Origin: Hofstenia miamia
Lineage: Eukaryota; Xenacoelomorpha; Acoela; Hofsteniidae
Direction: 5' to 3'
Assembly (NCBI GenBank): GCA_900660155.1
Contig: CABFPE010000142.1
Coordinates: 726,342 to 790,341, forward strand
Length of the DNA stretch: 64,000 nt
The position numbers and the translations under genes were made by a program. The notes below the pieces were generated by a model that searched no databases, had not been told where the DNA came from, and was given only the letters and a program-made list of their open reading frames with translations. This document shows positions 11,294 to 22,969 of this stretch, one piece after another (within the stretch, counting starts at the first letter, position 1; the number at the start of each line of letters is the position of its first letter).

Positions 11294-12295
11294 GGACTCT
11301 TTTGGCTTTCTCTTTCTTCTTCATTTTTAGCTTTCAATAATAGAAAGTACTTTTGTATATGAAATTTAAGTTTAAGGATATTATATTTCTAATAAAAAAG
11401 TTTTAAATTTAAACGTATTTTGGTAGTTCAAAGCAAATAATTTTGCTAGAAATGATATAATTCTTCTAAGATTACATTTTTTGTGACGTTGTTTAATGGA
11501 TGATCTTAATCGGCGCCAAGAATACCTTAACATATGTGCATTAAGCATGCATTAGATGTTCTCAGGAAGAAATTGATTTATATTTGAAATTGAAAAGGGC
11601 AATGAGCTACACAAGTCTGATTGGCGTTTAAATTTGGATTATTAAGCTACAAAAACATTAAAAATGGATAAAAATAGGAGGACATGATATTCTCCTTTCC
11701 GACCTTTGAATGAAAAATATTGATGTTAAAAACTTAAGATGTGTACTCAACATATTGGAAAATTGCACTTAAAAAATTTGTGGAGAATTTGCATAATATA
11801 TCGCTAAAATTAAGTGCTCAAACGTTGAATGATATTCACGATTAAAATTAAACAACTATTATTGATATTTCAAATGTATATAGTTTACTTTTCGAGCAAT
11901 CTGTATTCAGTATTTTACAATGATATCATTTTTAAAGAATATTTCCAATCTGCTCTGTAAAGAATTTTTTGGTGTCTCTAACAATTGACGAAAAAATATT
12001 TAATTGCCAAATTAATTGCCATATTGGATATGTGGACGCAGCTCAGTAGATAGGGACCAATGAATACTGATCCATTCTTCCTTTAATCTTAAAGGATTTA
12101 CTGGTACAATAGTTTCAAAATTCAACTTAAAATTTTTAGACAAGCAATGTATGCAATAAGCATTTCTCTCCTATAATATGCAATTTAATTCTTACTACTG
12201 TCACTTAATAAATGTAAAACGTTGATTCTTCACGTTCAAATTCAAACTCCCTAATCAATGCCATCTAGCGTTTCATATATTTTCGCTCATTGAAT

Positions 12296-12479
12296 TGGCA
12301 CGTAGACAATCGAATTTCTAACCTAAAACAATATTTAAGACTATCAACCATTCTCCAAGAGCACACCCTCATAAAATTAATCCTATTCATCGCCAAGCAG
12401 CAAAACCTGGTAGGAATATAGCTTACGTTAAATATGGCTGACGTCAGCAAATTGAATGTAAAGCCAAACCAATTCACAA
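12296..12479 (+). repeat. 184-bp exact repeat flush with a gap, copy 2
   Basis: Identical to 8766-8949 and ends directly at the N of 12480. Confidence 0.95.
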
Positions 12480-12480
12480 N
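12480..12480. other. Assembly gap (single N)
   Basis: Ends the contig 9570-12479. Open frames that run across this N (12265-12633 and 12434-12664) are chimeras of unrelated contigs. Confidence 0.95.
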
Positions 12481-12821
12481 GCATTCATCATCACCAAATA
12501 TGAACAGTCCAAGAGTACCAAGGAGGACCAAAGAGCATTCAGAAAGGAAATTTACCCAAAGAACCCACGTGAAGTTCCGAACTAGAGATGAGAGGATGGT
12601 TAGCGGTAGAATTAAAACAACTTGCGGGGGCATAAAAGTTATACAGATAACGGGTTTGTCTTAAAAGTTTAAAATCTTTAAGTATTTCTCAAAAAACTGT
12701 TTCTGTTGCAAAACTAAGAGATTTCACATACAAAATATTAAAAGAAATGTTTACATATTTCATTGAAAATTTGATAAAACTGAATGAAATCGCAAAATAC
12801 CTAAAAAATTGTTTTTAAACT
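12481..12821 (+). other. Short contig with an unidentified open segment
   Basis: A small contig between two Ns. Its first 181 bases are open on the plus strand up to a TAA at 12662-12664, reading SSPNMNSPRVPRRTKEHSER and then a basic stretch ending GGIKVIQITGLS. It is less AT-rich than its neighbours, which might mean coding or transposon-derived sequence. I do not recognise the family. It has no start codon inside the contig. Confidence 0.25.
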
Positions 12822-12822
12822 N
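12822..12822. other. Assembly gap (single N)
   Basis: Joins the short contig 12481-12821 to 12823-13960. A (TA)n array follows 21 bases later. Confidence 0.95.
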
Positions 12823-12841
12823 GTATCGTACTTAGTCATAC

Positions 12842-12843
<2 letters not shown>

Positions 12844-12874
<31 letters not shown>
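12844..12874. repeat. (TA)n microsatellite
   Basis: About 31 bp of alternating T and A next to a single-N join. Confidence 0.95.
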
Positions 12875-12875
<1 letters not shown>

Positions 12876-13872
12876 GGGCAATGGGATTTGTAGCCAGCGA
12901 CTCCAGTTTGCAATTTTACATAGCATCCAGTGCCTTTACTTTTAGAAAGCCAAAATATTTTATTTTATTCAAAAATATTTACATTTTTACATTTAGAATA
13001 GAGGACTAATTTTTTATTTACCCGTTTTCATCTTGTCCGCTGCCATATAGATTTCTTGAATACAGCACCCTGTAGAATCTTTGCAGCCTAGTCGAACGAT
13101 TTTAAATTAAATCTAAAAGTTTCCAGCATAGTAACTATTAGATTGTTCAGATTTATTTAAGTACAGTAGCTTTTAGAGTAAATATAAACAATGTCTTACT
13201 TACACATGTAATTTTAAAATTTTAAAGTTTAAACGTCCAATTTGGAATTCAGTGAAAAAGAAATTTCAAACTCATTGAAAAATTCCATTAGAAAGAAAAA
13301 AGTCTTTTAATTTTTGCAAAAGCTTAGAATTGAAAAACGGAAATTAGGACTAAATGTATAATCTCTGTTTGCAAACCATTTGAAATAAATCAAAACATCA
13401 AGTCTCAAGTTAGGAAATGTTATTTTAAGAATTCTTTTTAATGTTGTAAATTACTTCACAGTATGATAAACTTAAAGATAAATTTGACACATTGTATCAA
13501 AAATGTACATTAATGAAATTACAAGTTAGCATTTCTATACAGCAATTCAGTGTTCTATTAATATTTAATGACTCTCTTTTGCAAATTAGCTGAAATTACC
13601 ACTAGAAAAGAGAAAAAAGATCAAAATGACAAGGTTACTAATGAGATCAGATGAAATTCTTCGTATATGATTACAACATTTAACCAAATTTTATTTTTCT
13701 TAATGTCTTTTTAATGATAAACAACCTAGGAATTTTTATCAAATCTGTTATGGTTTATTCAAAAAATTTCTAATCTATGGAAGAATTATTGCAACCATTA
13801 TATGAACATTAGTCCAAATTATCCTTATTACATGCAAATTAGCAAATACAACTTTAGCTGTCTGCAGCCGAA

Positions 13873-13960
13873 ATTTCCAAATTTCTTAATAAGTTTGGCC
13901 AAAATTATTCAAAAATAGACAAAATGGCTTGTTCTTCTAAATGGATAATAGGCTGTTTAA
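13873..13960 (+). repeat. 88-bp exact repeat flush with a gap, copy 1
   Basis: Identical to 14320-14407. It ends one contig at the N of 13961, while the other copy starts a contig after the N of 14319. Confidence 0.95.
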
Positions 13961-13961
13961 N
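13961..13961. other. Assembly gap (single N)
   Basis: Left edge of an interposed 357-base contig (13962-14318). Confidence 0.95.
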
Positions 13962-14318
13962 AATATTGTTAATGAATTTGTGTTTTAGTATCATTCATTG
14001 TTGATAATACTGTAGTTATTGTTAAAAACGAAATCTTAGCTGTATTTCTAAAGTTTAACAATTCGATAGAGTTAGCTGCGAAATTATGTTTTTTTTAAAA
14101 TTTCAGGACCCACCAACATTTTCAGATTCTCCCTTTTACTGTACCAAGAATATACCTAGAATCCAAACTAAATTTGGATTTGATTTCGTATATTTTATTA
14201 GCAAAGCCCTATACTCAAATTAAGCAATAGGCAACAGCGTCAAACCCAAGGAGCCACTGAGGGCTTAACCCTCCCTTTTTTATTGTGATGCTTTTTTAAG
14301 CTTTGCCGTCGTTTTAGT

Positions 14319-14319
14319 N
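14319..14319. other. Assembly gap (single N)
   Basis: Right edge of the interposed contig 13962-14318. Confidence 0.95.
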
Positions 14320-14407
14320 ATTTCCAAATTTCTTAATAAGTTTGGCCAAAATTATTCAAAAATAGACAAAATGGCTTGTTCTTCTAAATGGATAATAGGC
14401 TGTTTAA
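14320..14407 (+). repeat. 88-bp exact repeat flush with a gap, copy 2
   Basis: Identical to 13873-13960. It begins the contig that continues to 20885. Confidence 0.95.
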
Positions 14408-14424
14408 TGCTAGTTTTGTTTCTT

Positions 14425-14427
<3 letters not shown>

Positions 14428-14461
<34 letters not shown>
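14428..14461. repeat. (TA)n microsatellite
   Basis: About 34 bp of alternating T and A. Confidence 0.95.
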
Positions 14462-14464
<3 letters not shown>

Positions 14465-17400
14465 TTTTCATTTTATGGAAAGTCATTCGGATAACGGCGA
14501 GTACATTTTTTTCGGGTACGAGAATGCTAAGGTAGTCCAAGTAGCCTAACGATAGCTCAGAAATATTTAACAATATACTTATGGAAAAAGAAAAGAATGC
14601 TTGAACTCTCTGCTTAGATAATTAATGCATTAGGATTGATGGAATTGTTTGTTGTTGTTTTAAAAATAATAGCTGACATAATTTACATCAACTTTTATTG
14701 TCCACATTTGCACTTAACAATTAGCTACAGGTAGCAATTAACTTTATAGAAGGATTCAACGAAGAGGAAACCATTAATGAATTGTCCATCTGGAAAATGT
14801 CCATGCTCCAAAAATTTCTCAACCATAGCAAGAAATTTGGTTCATTTAATAATCTGAGAAATATTATCTTAAATTTCTCACCTATGAAATTTGCTATGTT
14901 AATACATTAGTGAGAAAATCAAGTAATTTCTGACGTTTCTTTATCATCTACAAAAGTATCTATGATCAATCCCTGTCTGACATTTCACTATTGCATATTA
15001 TGTTGTTGATCTCTTAAAGAACTTGTAAGGATTTTTAAAAATTTTATTTCCCTACGTCGATTTTTCAATAAAAAAAATTGAAAGTGTCTATTTCAAACAC
15101 GTTTTACACCAAAACATATTAATCTATAAAAGCATCTACGATGATTTATTGCTGACTAAGCCTATTTCACTTTGTTGTAAACATGGAATGAACTTGCAAA
15201 TTGAATTATCGCACAGCACTTATTTTGAAGCAAATCAATTTAGTTTTCCTCCGCTTAGTGGTGTGCAATTTAAATGATTCAAATTTCTTGAGATGTTAAA
15301 ATAAATTTATGATTAAATGGCTTTAATTAACAACTTCGTTCAAATGTTGTTTAAATTACAATGATTTTGATAAATGCGATGTGTACTATTGTGTGGACAT
15401 TTGTTAATTGTAGTTTGTTAGAATCGTTTGTAATAATTGACCCCTAGAATATTAGCCAGAAAATATATCTTAATAAATATAATTTGCTAGGCTTTAGAAA
15501 TCAGACAGGTTGGCCATTTTGAAACACATTGAATTGTTAGTTGTATTCGAGAATATATCGGACACTAAGTATAGAGGTGTTTCAAAGTCTCAGTTTCGTT
15601 AGCATCCAATGGTTGAGACATTACTTGTGTCAACTTTTACAAAAAGAGTTGCAGAGAAGAAGTCAAATAATGCATAATATGAAAAAATAGCCTATATATG
15701 CTCTTTTAAATCTACAAACAATTGTTCCCTGTTTTATATATAATCAAGTATTATGATATTTTTAAAAAAATATACTCCGATTGGGGTATATTTTACAATG
15801 CAGTTACAAAAAACAGATAAGTTGCATTATGTCTGTTTTCGTTCTTTAGGAAAGTTTTTTCATCTTCTAGTATTAGTAACAGGAGTGTATAATCTGTAGA
15901 AGGAGATTTATAGACGTATTTTGGTAAAGCTATGACAATGTCCATTAATTAATCTGTTAACCAACTGTACAATTCCATTTAATCCAGCTTTCCATTCATA
16001 GCAAGGTAAGGTGTTACTAACAACTTGTTTAGATCAAAAGCAGCAAGATGTCATCAGGGTCGGAACCCAAAGCAAAGCACTGCAGCTCAATGTATGGAAA
16101 TGTTTCAGTGATTGTGTGTTGTAAATCCCTATTAATTTAGTGCATTGATTGTTCTTGTTATTACTGATAGATGCTTAGCTTTCCATTGACATATATAATT
16201 AAAGCTGATAATATAAAAATAAGAAATCAAATGGAGTAAATTCACCACTAAGTAAATCCACTGCATGCTATTTATAATCATCTCTCACAAACACTTAAAC
16301 ATTCGGCATGTACCTGGTCATTGATTCAATGTGTACTATTCTTTCGCGACGTTATCACTAATTAGCTGTAACGATTTTCGTCTTTTAATTTTCCAAACCA
16401 TTTGCTGATAAACATACTGCAATTGTTTTACAAAATTTAAATGATAATAATTGCGTTTGCACAAAAGTGTAATTAAATCCCAAGATCTCAGTTACTTCTT
16501 TTTATTAGTCTTTATGCTACAGGAGTCGACACTTTGAAAGTTATTAGTTTTTCATTAATCTTAAAAGATTACAATTAGAAGCAGCTGCAAACTGAAGAGC
16601 CTAAATTTCTTAGCATTGAAAAATTTTAAAAATTTAACTATATTCCTTTTCAGTCTAAAATTTATGTCTGCAATCACCATTAAGGCTTTTTGGATCTTCC
16701 TTTTCAGCAATAAATTGCAAAACACTTTTGTGAAACAGACCGAAATTTAGACGTAAAGAGGGAATTAATAATTTCTTCTCTAATTTCGAAAGTAATATTT
16801 GCTCAGTGTATGATGGTTATTTTTTCATAATATTAATGCAAAAATGTTGTTGTATTTTTTATGTTGAATATAACTGTATTTGAATGATATATTTTTCATT
16901 TTATAAAAAAGGTAGATCAATATCTCTATCTCGATGAATAGTTGCTTATTCGAAGTCATGTTCAACATCAAGCTCAAAACAACGAGGTTTGCGATGTCGA
17001 GATCAACGTTGTGATGAGAAAATCTCAAGTCTTCAACCTATTTTAGAAAAACATATCGCGCTATTTTTCTAAATATATTAATTCTTTTTGTCTAGGAAAT
17101 GTTGAAATTTTTTCTATTAAGCTATTTATTATAAGTTTATTGAATAATCTATTTTTACTACAAAAATCGCTTTTTTCAATTATAGCTCTTATTTAATGAT
17201 TACTACTGGCAGTGTCAGCACTATTTAATGTATTTTTAGACAATTCGCTCTTTGAAGTCATTGGCATGCGGAACTAAAGTATTGCTATTTTAGAAATTAT
17301 AAAGCCATTTTTGACTAAATACAGATGTACAAAGACATTCGACAGCAATTATAGTTGGAATCTATAAAAACATTCATTACCTTTTTAAAAATTTCAATAA

Positions 17401-17946
17401 ATAACTGTTTTGAAACATTTTAACATATCCTGACAATATACGAGTGTACACAAAATTATGATACATACTTCAAAACGAAATAAAATCATTGATAAAGATT
17501 ATATATATATATATATATATATATCAGTGTACTAAACTTTTATAACAATTTCCGCTTTTGATCGCTTTTCAGGACTATCATTTTTGCGCATTAGAAAAAA
17601 ACTGATCTATTTCAAAAATAAATTTTACTTATGTTTCATTAAATTCACCAATTGTTCTATAAATCGAAATTTTCGTTCACTTTAAGCATGAATATATTTT
17701 CCAAACTTCGGACCACAACTCTATTCCGTTTCATAGTAAGAAGACATCCTTTTCGATTAGGTTTTCAACAACACATTTGGTAATTATATTTATGCTTTGT
17801 TTGGGAAAAGGAAGGCGTGAAGTATTCAATCCAGTATTCGTGAAAACAATTTTTGACTGACTTTATTTGTATCAAAATCATTTTCATGTTATTTAAATAG
17901 CTTTTTATGCTAAACTTGACGTGCTGTTTCAAATTCATCTTGCTAT
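14462..17946. other. AT-rich intergenic DNA
   Basis: No gene, RNA or element could be supported. One (TA)n array lies at 17500-17524. Open frames of 60-70 codons here are chance frames in AT-rich sequence. Confidence 0.5.
17500..17524. repeat. (TA)n microsatellite
   Basis: About 25 bp of alternating T and A. Confidence 0.9.
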
Positions 17947-18138
17947 TTGGATTGTATTATATTTATTCCTTACAATATGGCACTTCCCAGTAAGACACGG
18001 CTCATCAATAGCAAAGAATTTCAAGCAATTGAAAATCATTTTTTTCTGAAATGCAGACAATTGAATACAACGGAGGCTCATATTGCAGGGATTATCTGGT
18101 GGCCACTGCACTGGTCAATTGAGTTTAAGGTATTATAA
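17947..18138 (+). CDS. Unidentified short open frame, possible exon
   Basis: A 63-codon frame whose second Met (17980 region) starts MALPSKTRLINSKEFQAIEN and later reads KCRQLNTTEAHIAGIIWWPL. The residue mix is less Asn/Ile/Lys-dominated than chance frames nearby. A plausible splice donor (AAG/GTATTA) sits just before the stop, and a TTGCAG acceptor-like string lies inside. I do not recognise any family and see no partner exon, so this could be an exon, a pseudogene piece or chance. Confidence 0.15.
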   Translation: MDCIIFIPYNMALPSKTRLINSKEFQAIENHFFLKCRQLNTTEAHIAGIIWWPLHWSIEFKVL

Positions 18139-21100
18139 ACTTTGAAGTGTATTTTTAACTGTACCATGTATATTGATCGCTTTCTCACTGTAATCAGTAT
18201 ATGCATATGTATACATACAGCCCAATTTGGACAGATTAGTAGTTTTATATAAAAAATTTTTAAAATTTGTAATAATTCTATGTATATATCAAATGTTTTG
18301 GAACTGAAATAAATATATAATTTGTCAAATTTTCGAATTTACTGAATGGGTGACAATAACTTAAAAATTGTCATTTATTCAAGGAAACGCATATCTACAT
18401 GAAGTTCTCAAAATCGATGTAGCTATTGCCATTTTTGCTTTGAACCCTGTAAAACAATACCATTTCTTGCAGAATATATTTCTAGCTTTAAAGTTTCCTA
18501 TATTTCGCTAAAGTTGTTAGTCGAATGTAAGTATAATTTGCTTATTTTGAGCTTTGTATCTCAAACATGCTTAAGTAAACTACAGAAAGTAAAAAATTCC
18601 TATTAATGTATTAACTTTAAATAATTTTTTAATATTAAGCTAATTTACATAGCTGCTCGCCTTGAATAGTAATTTACCTCCATTTAAATGAAGAATGAGG
18701 CCGACTCTGTTGAATTATTGGTTGTTTTTTAATAATACATTACTAGATAGCATATTAAACACTTATTGTGGCGTCTTCTATACTTCATGTAAAATTTCAA
18801 CAAAAAATATATACAAAATTAATAAATAGTTGAATATGCATGAACTAAATAGAATGCATATTAAATAATGAATTTCACTGTCAAATATAATGCTTAAATT
18901 TATAACCTCATTCCTTACCTTGCTGAGCTTTTTAAATTACTACTACGAGTAAAAGAGCATATTCGGCTGCATTGGTTCCATATCATCTTTTGATGAAAAT
19001 TCATTTTGAACTTAATTTTTCAATATAGTAATTTAAATAGAATATACATACATGTATTTAAATAAGTGTCTAATCAGTGAACGTCAATGCTATTTCTCTA
19101 TGCACTTTGCAATGCACAATATTTATTTTATATTTCATGTTGACCATCAACGTCAGCTCATAATGCATCCTTTTGCAATTCATTATTTAATTGTAGGTTT
19201 AGAGCGCAATTTAACTTGGTATTACACACTTGTTTGTAGTAATACACACTGAGCACCTCTCGCTTTCTAATATGCCACACTACAGTTAGAGCACAAATTT
19301 CTACGTGATACGTCGACATAAACACTTTAACAGTAAGTGATTTATCCTTTAACGTGTATGCATTAACTTCATACATATGATGGTTTTACATCATAAACGT
19401 CTAGTGAAATTCTGAAGCTAAATTTAGGTATCAAGCGATTGGAAACTTAAAATTTATAATTGAAATTTATCAGCACATTATTATCTGTATCAACTTTAAA
19501 CCTCCTGAAGTCCATTTAACCATGTTTTTATTGGACTTTTTCTATACATTACTTTTTGGAGTGAAGGATGCAAAATTACACCTCCTACATATTTTCCTCT
19601 AAAATAATCCAACCATTTTGAAATTTGATATGTAACTTCTCTTAATATAGAAAATTAAATGAACATAGTGATTCTGCGTATTGCTCAAATAGTTTTTTGC
19701 TGGCGTCAATATTTTTGAACACAATGTCAGAAAATATACCATTTCTTATAATATTGCACAGATGAAATGAATCAATGCAATTTCGTCATATTTTATTACA
19801 TGTAATACAAATTGTACTGCAGAATACATTTATTCCCCCTATGCAAATTCTAGCAAGAAAATATGAAACAGAAAAACTTCAGTATAAAAATATGTTAGCA
19901 CTACACCTGACATAGTGTCCATAAAATTCTTTGGAAAAAAGATGTTGATAAAATTTTTTCAAAAACGGACAAAAGTGAATTTGATGTGTTGAAAATTTTC
20001 TGTGAGCCCTTTCCCTTATCACAATTGTGATTTATTGGTTGAAAGTGCAATTTTGCGCCCACCTCCAATAAATATAGAGTTAAAAGTATAACCGTTTTTC
20101 CACATTTACAAAAGTTTTTTCCAAGGCCGTTAGCATTTTAGAAATTCTCTAGGATGGATAGGTCCACTGATGAGCATGATTTAATGCAATGTTAAAAATA
20201 TGTATTAAGGCGCATTGCTTTGGCTGAAGTATTTCAAAAGATTAGCTATTTTTCGTTGAAACTTTCGAATTTTTGAAAAAGTTATAAATTCTCTCCATAC
20301 ATAACTTTTATGTATTTATAAGGTTCTTAATCGCCATTCACAAAGTCAGAGATCTCGGGTGCTTTCAGTTTGAGTTTTTGAACTACAAGCATTTGAAATT
20401 ATTTTTTTCTAGTGTCAAATTTTCAAAAATCACGGCGCAATTTAAGGCTAAGCTGATGTGTAAAAATTCATATATAAAAATTTATAGTTCAAAGAGAATC
20501 ACGAAACATTATGAGGAATTTGTTCGTGAACCATAAGATCTTCTTGTGTTGAATTATTCGTGCATAATATGACTTCATATTTTTTTGAGCTCTGACTGTT
20601 AAGGACCAGATATATTTTGTTTAATGCAATTTTGCTTAAAAATTTGCAAACGTGCGTTATTGTCATGTATACAATTGTGATATGATTTTAATGCAATAGT
20701 TATTTTTCTTAACCAAGTCTAACCTCAATCCTACATAGCCTACATAAATAGCCAGGTATTTTTACCTGATCTAAAATTTCACCCTATTTCGGCTACTTTC
20801 ACTCGTAATTAGTCCATCGATTTGTCCACATTTTTGAACAATATTATCTAAGCCTGTTAAGAAATATTGGGTTGGGCCCGCTCACNTATATATATATATA
20901 TATATATATACCTTATGTAAAATTTAAAAAAATTTTCTTAAATTCAGCATTAATTCATGTTAATTTATCATTATTTTGTGTACACCTATGTTGATTTTGC
21001 AATGTGAAATCAATATCTCTATGGTTATGGTTATACTAAATGTACATTTTCATTTTCTACATGGCCACTTCAGTGAACCATGCTTTGTACTATTAAATTT

Positions 21101-22480
21101 GAATCATTGATATTCAAAAGTTATGGAGGAGGGTTTTGGCAAAAACATTGTAGTTCAAGTATTGCTAACATCACAAGTCGTCTCAATTAATAGTAACATC
21201 CATAATTCGATTTTTGAGCAATTACAAGCAACAATTTTTGCGTTTTGATTTCCAAACATTTTAGCATGATAAATCTCCTTTTTAAAATTATGCCAGAAAA
21301 ATATGATATAATAGATTGACCACATTTATCATCTGTTCTTATAAATCACAGTGAAAATTTAGCTGTAATTCTGGGGTTCTTCACAAAAAATATTTGCAAG
21401 TAAAATAATAGATTTGAAGATTTGGAAAATCTTTGGATAGCAGTAGATATGTCTATGTATTCAAGAATACATTCAAGCATTGGTGTGCAATGAATGATTG
21501 TCAAAACAATGACTTGCCAAAATTCCATAAAAAATGTACATATAAATTCCAAAAATTGTATAATAATTTATATGTAATAAGCTAGAATTACAAATGGGCA
21601 ATTTACTCCTTATCAGAAGAACTTACTCCCAATACCTACCATTTATAAATTAATATTGCATCCAATTCTAAAATATATTTAATGTTGGCATACTTTGGTA
21701 TATATTTAATAGTCGATCCAAACCGGTCTATTCTAACGTCAAGCTAACATGAATATATCAAAACTCAGTATAATTACATTTATACATATACATATATATA
21801 AAGTGTTTGCTCGTCATCCACCAAACTCATACAGCTGGAACTTGCAACAACGCAATGCCTTTTGTCCGAGATTTCAGTGCCTATTAATTCGGAAAACCAT
21901 ATGATACTACTGTTTGAGTAAAACTAGAAGTATATTAAAAGATATACTTAAAAATGTTGATTATTTAAAATTTTTCAGGTATAATCAAGATTATTCGCAG
22001 GCAAAAAGCATTGATTTTAATCATTTTATTACTGATGACGAATTGTATATTTCAATATTTGTTCCTCACAAAAAATACAAACATTAATTCGTTTAAATTC
22101 ATCCCAAAATATTCATATAAAAATGCTAAATGAATTACCATAATCTATTTTGATGGTACAGCCCGCTAATTTAATTACATAAGATTTTAATCGTTCAAAC
22201 TTTTAAATGCTTTAGTTGAGTTTCTTCTTAGGCTACGTGTTCAACTTTATTTTAAAAGTTTAAATGACATTGAAAGAAAGTGATTACAGGAAATTTATCT
22301 ATCACTAAAATATTGTTAATATCCAACCCGAACAACTTACTTTACTTTAACAGATACTCATTCAAAGGCGAAATATTTCAAATTTAAAAAAAATTCATAT
22401 TTAAATCCTAAATCAATGTCTTCTGTAATAACAAGCCATGTGTAATGGCTGTTGCAATATTAGACATGAAAATAAACAAC
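18139..22480. other. AT-rich intergenic DNA
   Basis: Nothing recognisable on either strand. A single N at 20886 abuts a (TA)n array. Short open frames at 19052, 19158 and 21346 have no motif. Confidence 0.5.
20886..20910. repeat. Assembly N followed by (TA)n microsatellite
   Basis: The single N at 20886 is followed directly by about 24 bp of TA, so the contig probably broke inside a longer array of unknown size. Confidence 0.9.
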
Positions 22481-22529
22481 CATGAAGCAAATGAATGATT
22501 AACTTATTGTCTGTGCATAACATTCATTA

Positions 22530-22960
22530 GCTTTTTATTGGTTGGCATTGCACATGATATTTATAACTATGCAAAATAGAATTGTATACACTTGTACAAA
22601 TACAAACTAAGCTACATCAAAATCAAATAAAAACGACATAAACAGCAATTAAAAAACAGTCACATCTGTAAAATAAATATTTTAAATATTAAATCTCTCT
22701 TTGCCATATTTTTAACGTTTGGATGTTCCTAATTTATATTATTTAGCTAACAATTTATAGTATATAATATTTGAAAAATTTTCAAATTATTCCAAAAACT
22801 GCAAGTAGTCAGTGTGTACGATTTCTGCCATACTTTTTGTTGAATTTGATATTTATTTATACATTTTCGTGTTCTGTCTTTAATAGTGAAGAGATTGTTT
22901 TCAACTCGCTTTAAGTTTGAGCAAGATCTACTATATTTAGTAGGTCCTGGTTTTAGATGT
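22530..22960 (-). mobile_element. Older LINE copy, 3' half (interrupted by a related LINE)
   Basis: This stretch aligns by eye with the 3' end of the LINE beside it. AGCTTTTTATTGG, the TACAA-rich tail, GCCATATTTTTAACGTTTGG, TTTAGCTAACAA and CTGCCATACTTTTTGTTGAA have close counterparts at 22.97-23.38 kb. It stops near 22.93-22.96 kb at the point where the other copy's sequence resumes at about 26128 on the far side. It is more diverged than the inserted copy and its frames are closed. Confidence 0.65.
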
Positions 22961-22969
22961 TTTTATCAC

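Larger units (their letters stand above)
9291..12295. other. AT-rich intergenic DNA across a scaffold join
   Basis: No gene seen. It contains a single N at 9569, the second copy of the 64-bp repeat (10844-10907) and one (TA)n array. A tRNA A-box-like string near 12031-12050 has no B box. Confidence 0.5.

Noticed and set aside
12028-12070. tRNA A-box-like string GCAGCTCAGTAGATAG
   Set aside because: No B box or pairing arms follow.
8766-12479. 184-bp direct repeats as the ends of an LTR element
   Set aside because: The repeats are flush with assembly Ns, the DNA between them has no element genes and another N, and no target duplication is seen. A contig overlap explains it better.
12265-12664. 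Open frames on both strands across 12480
   Set aside because: They cross an N and combine the 184-bp overlap sequence with another contig. Only the part after 12480 is kept as an unidentified segment.
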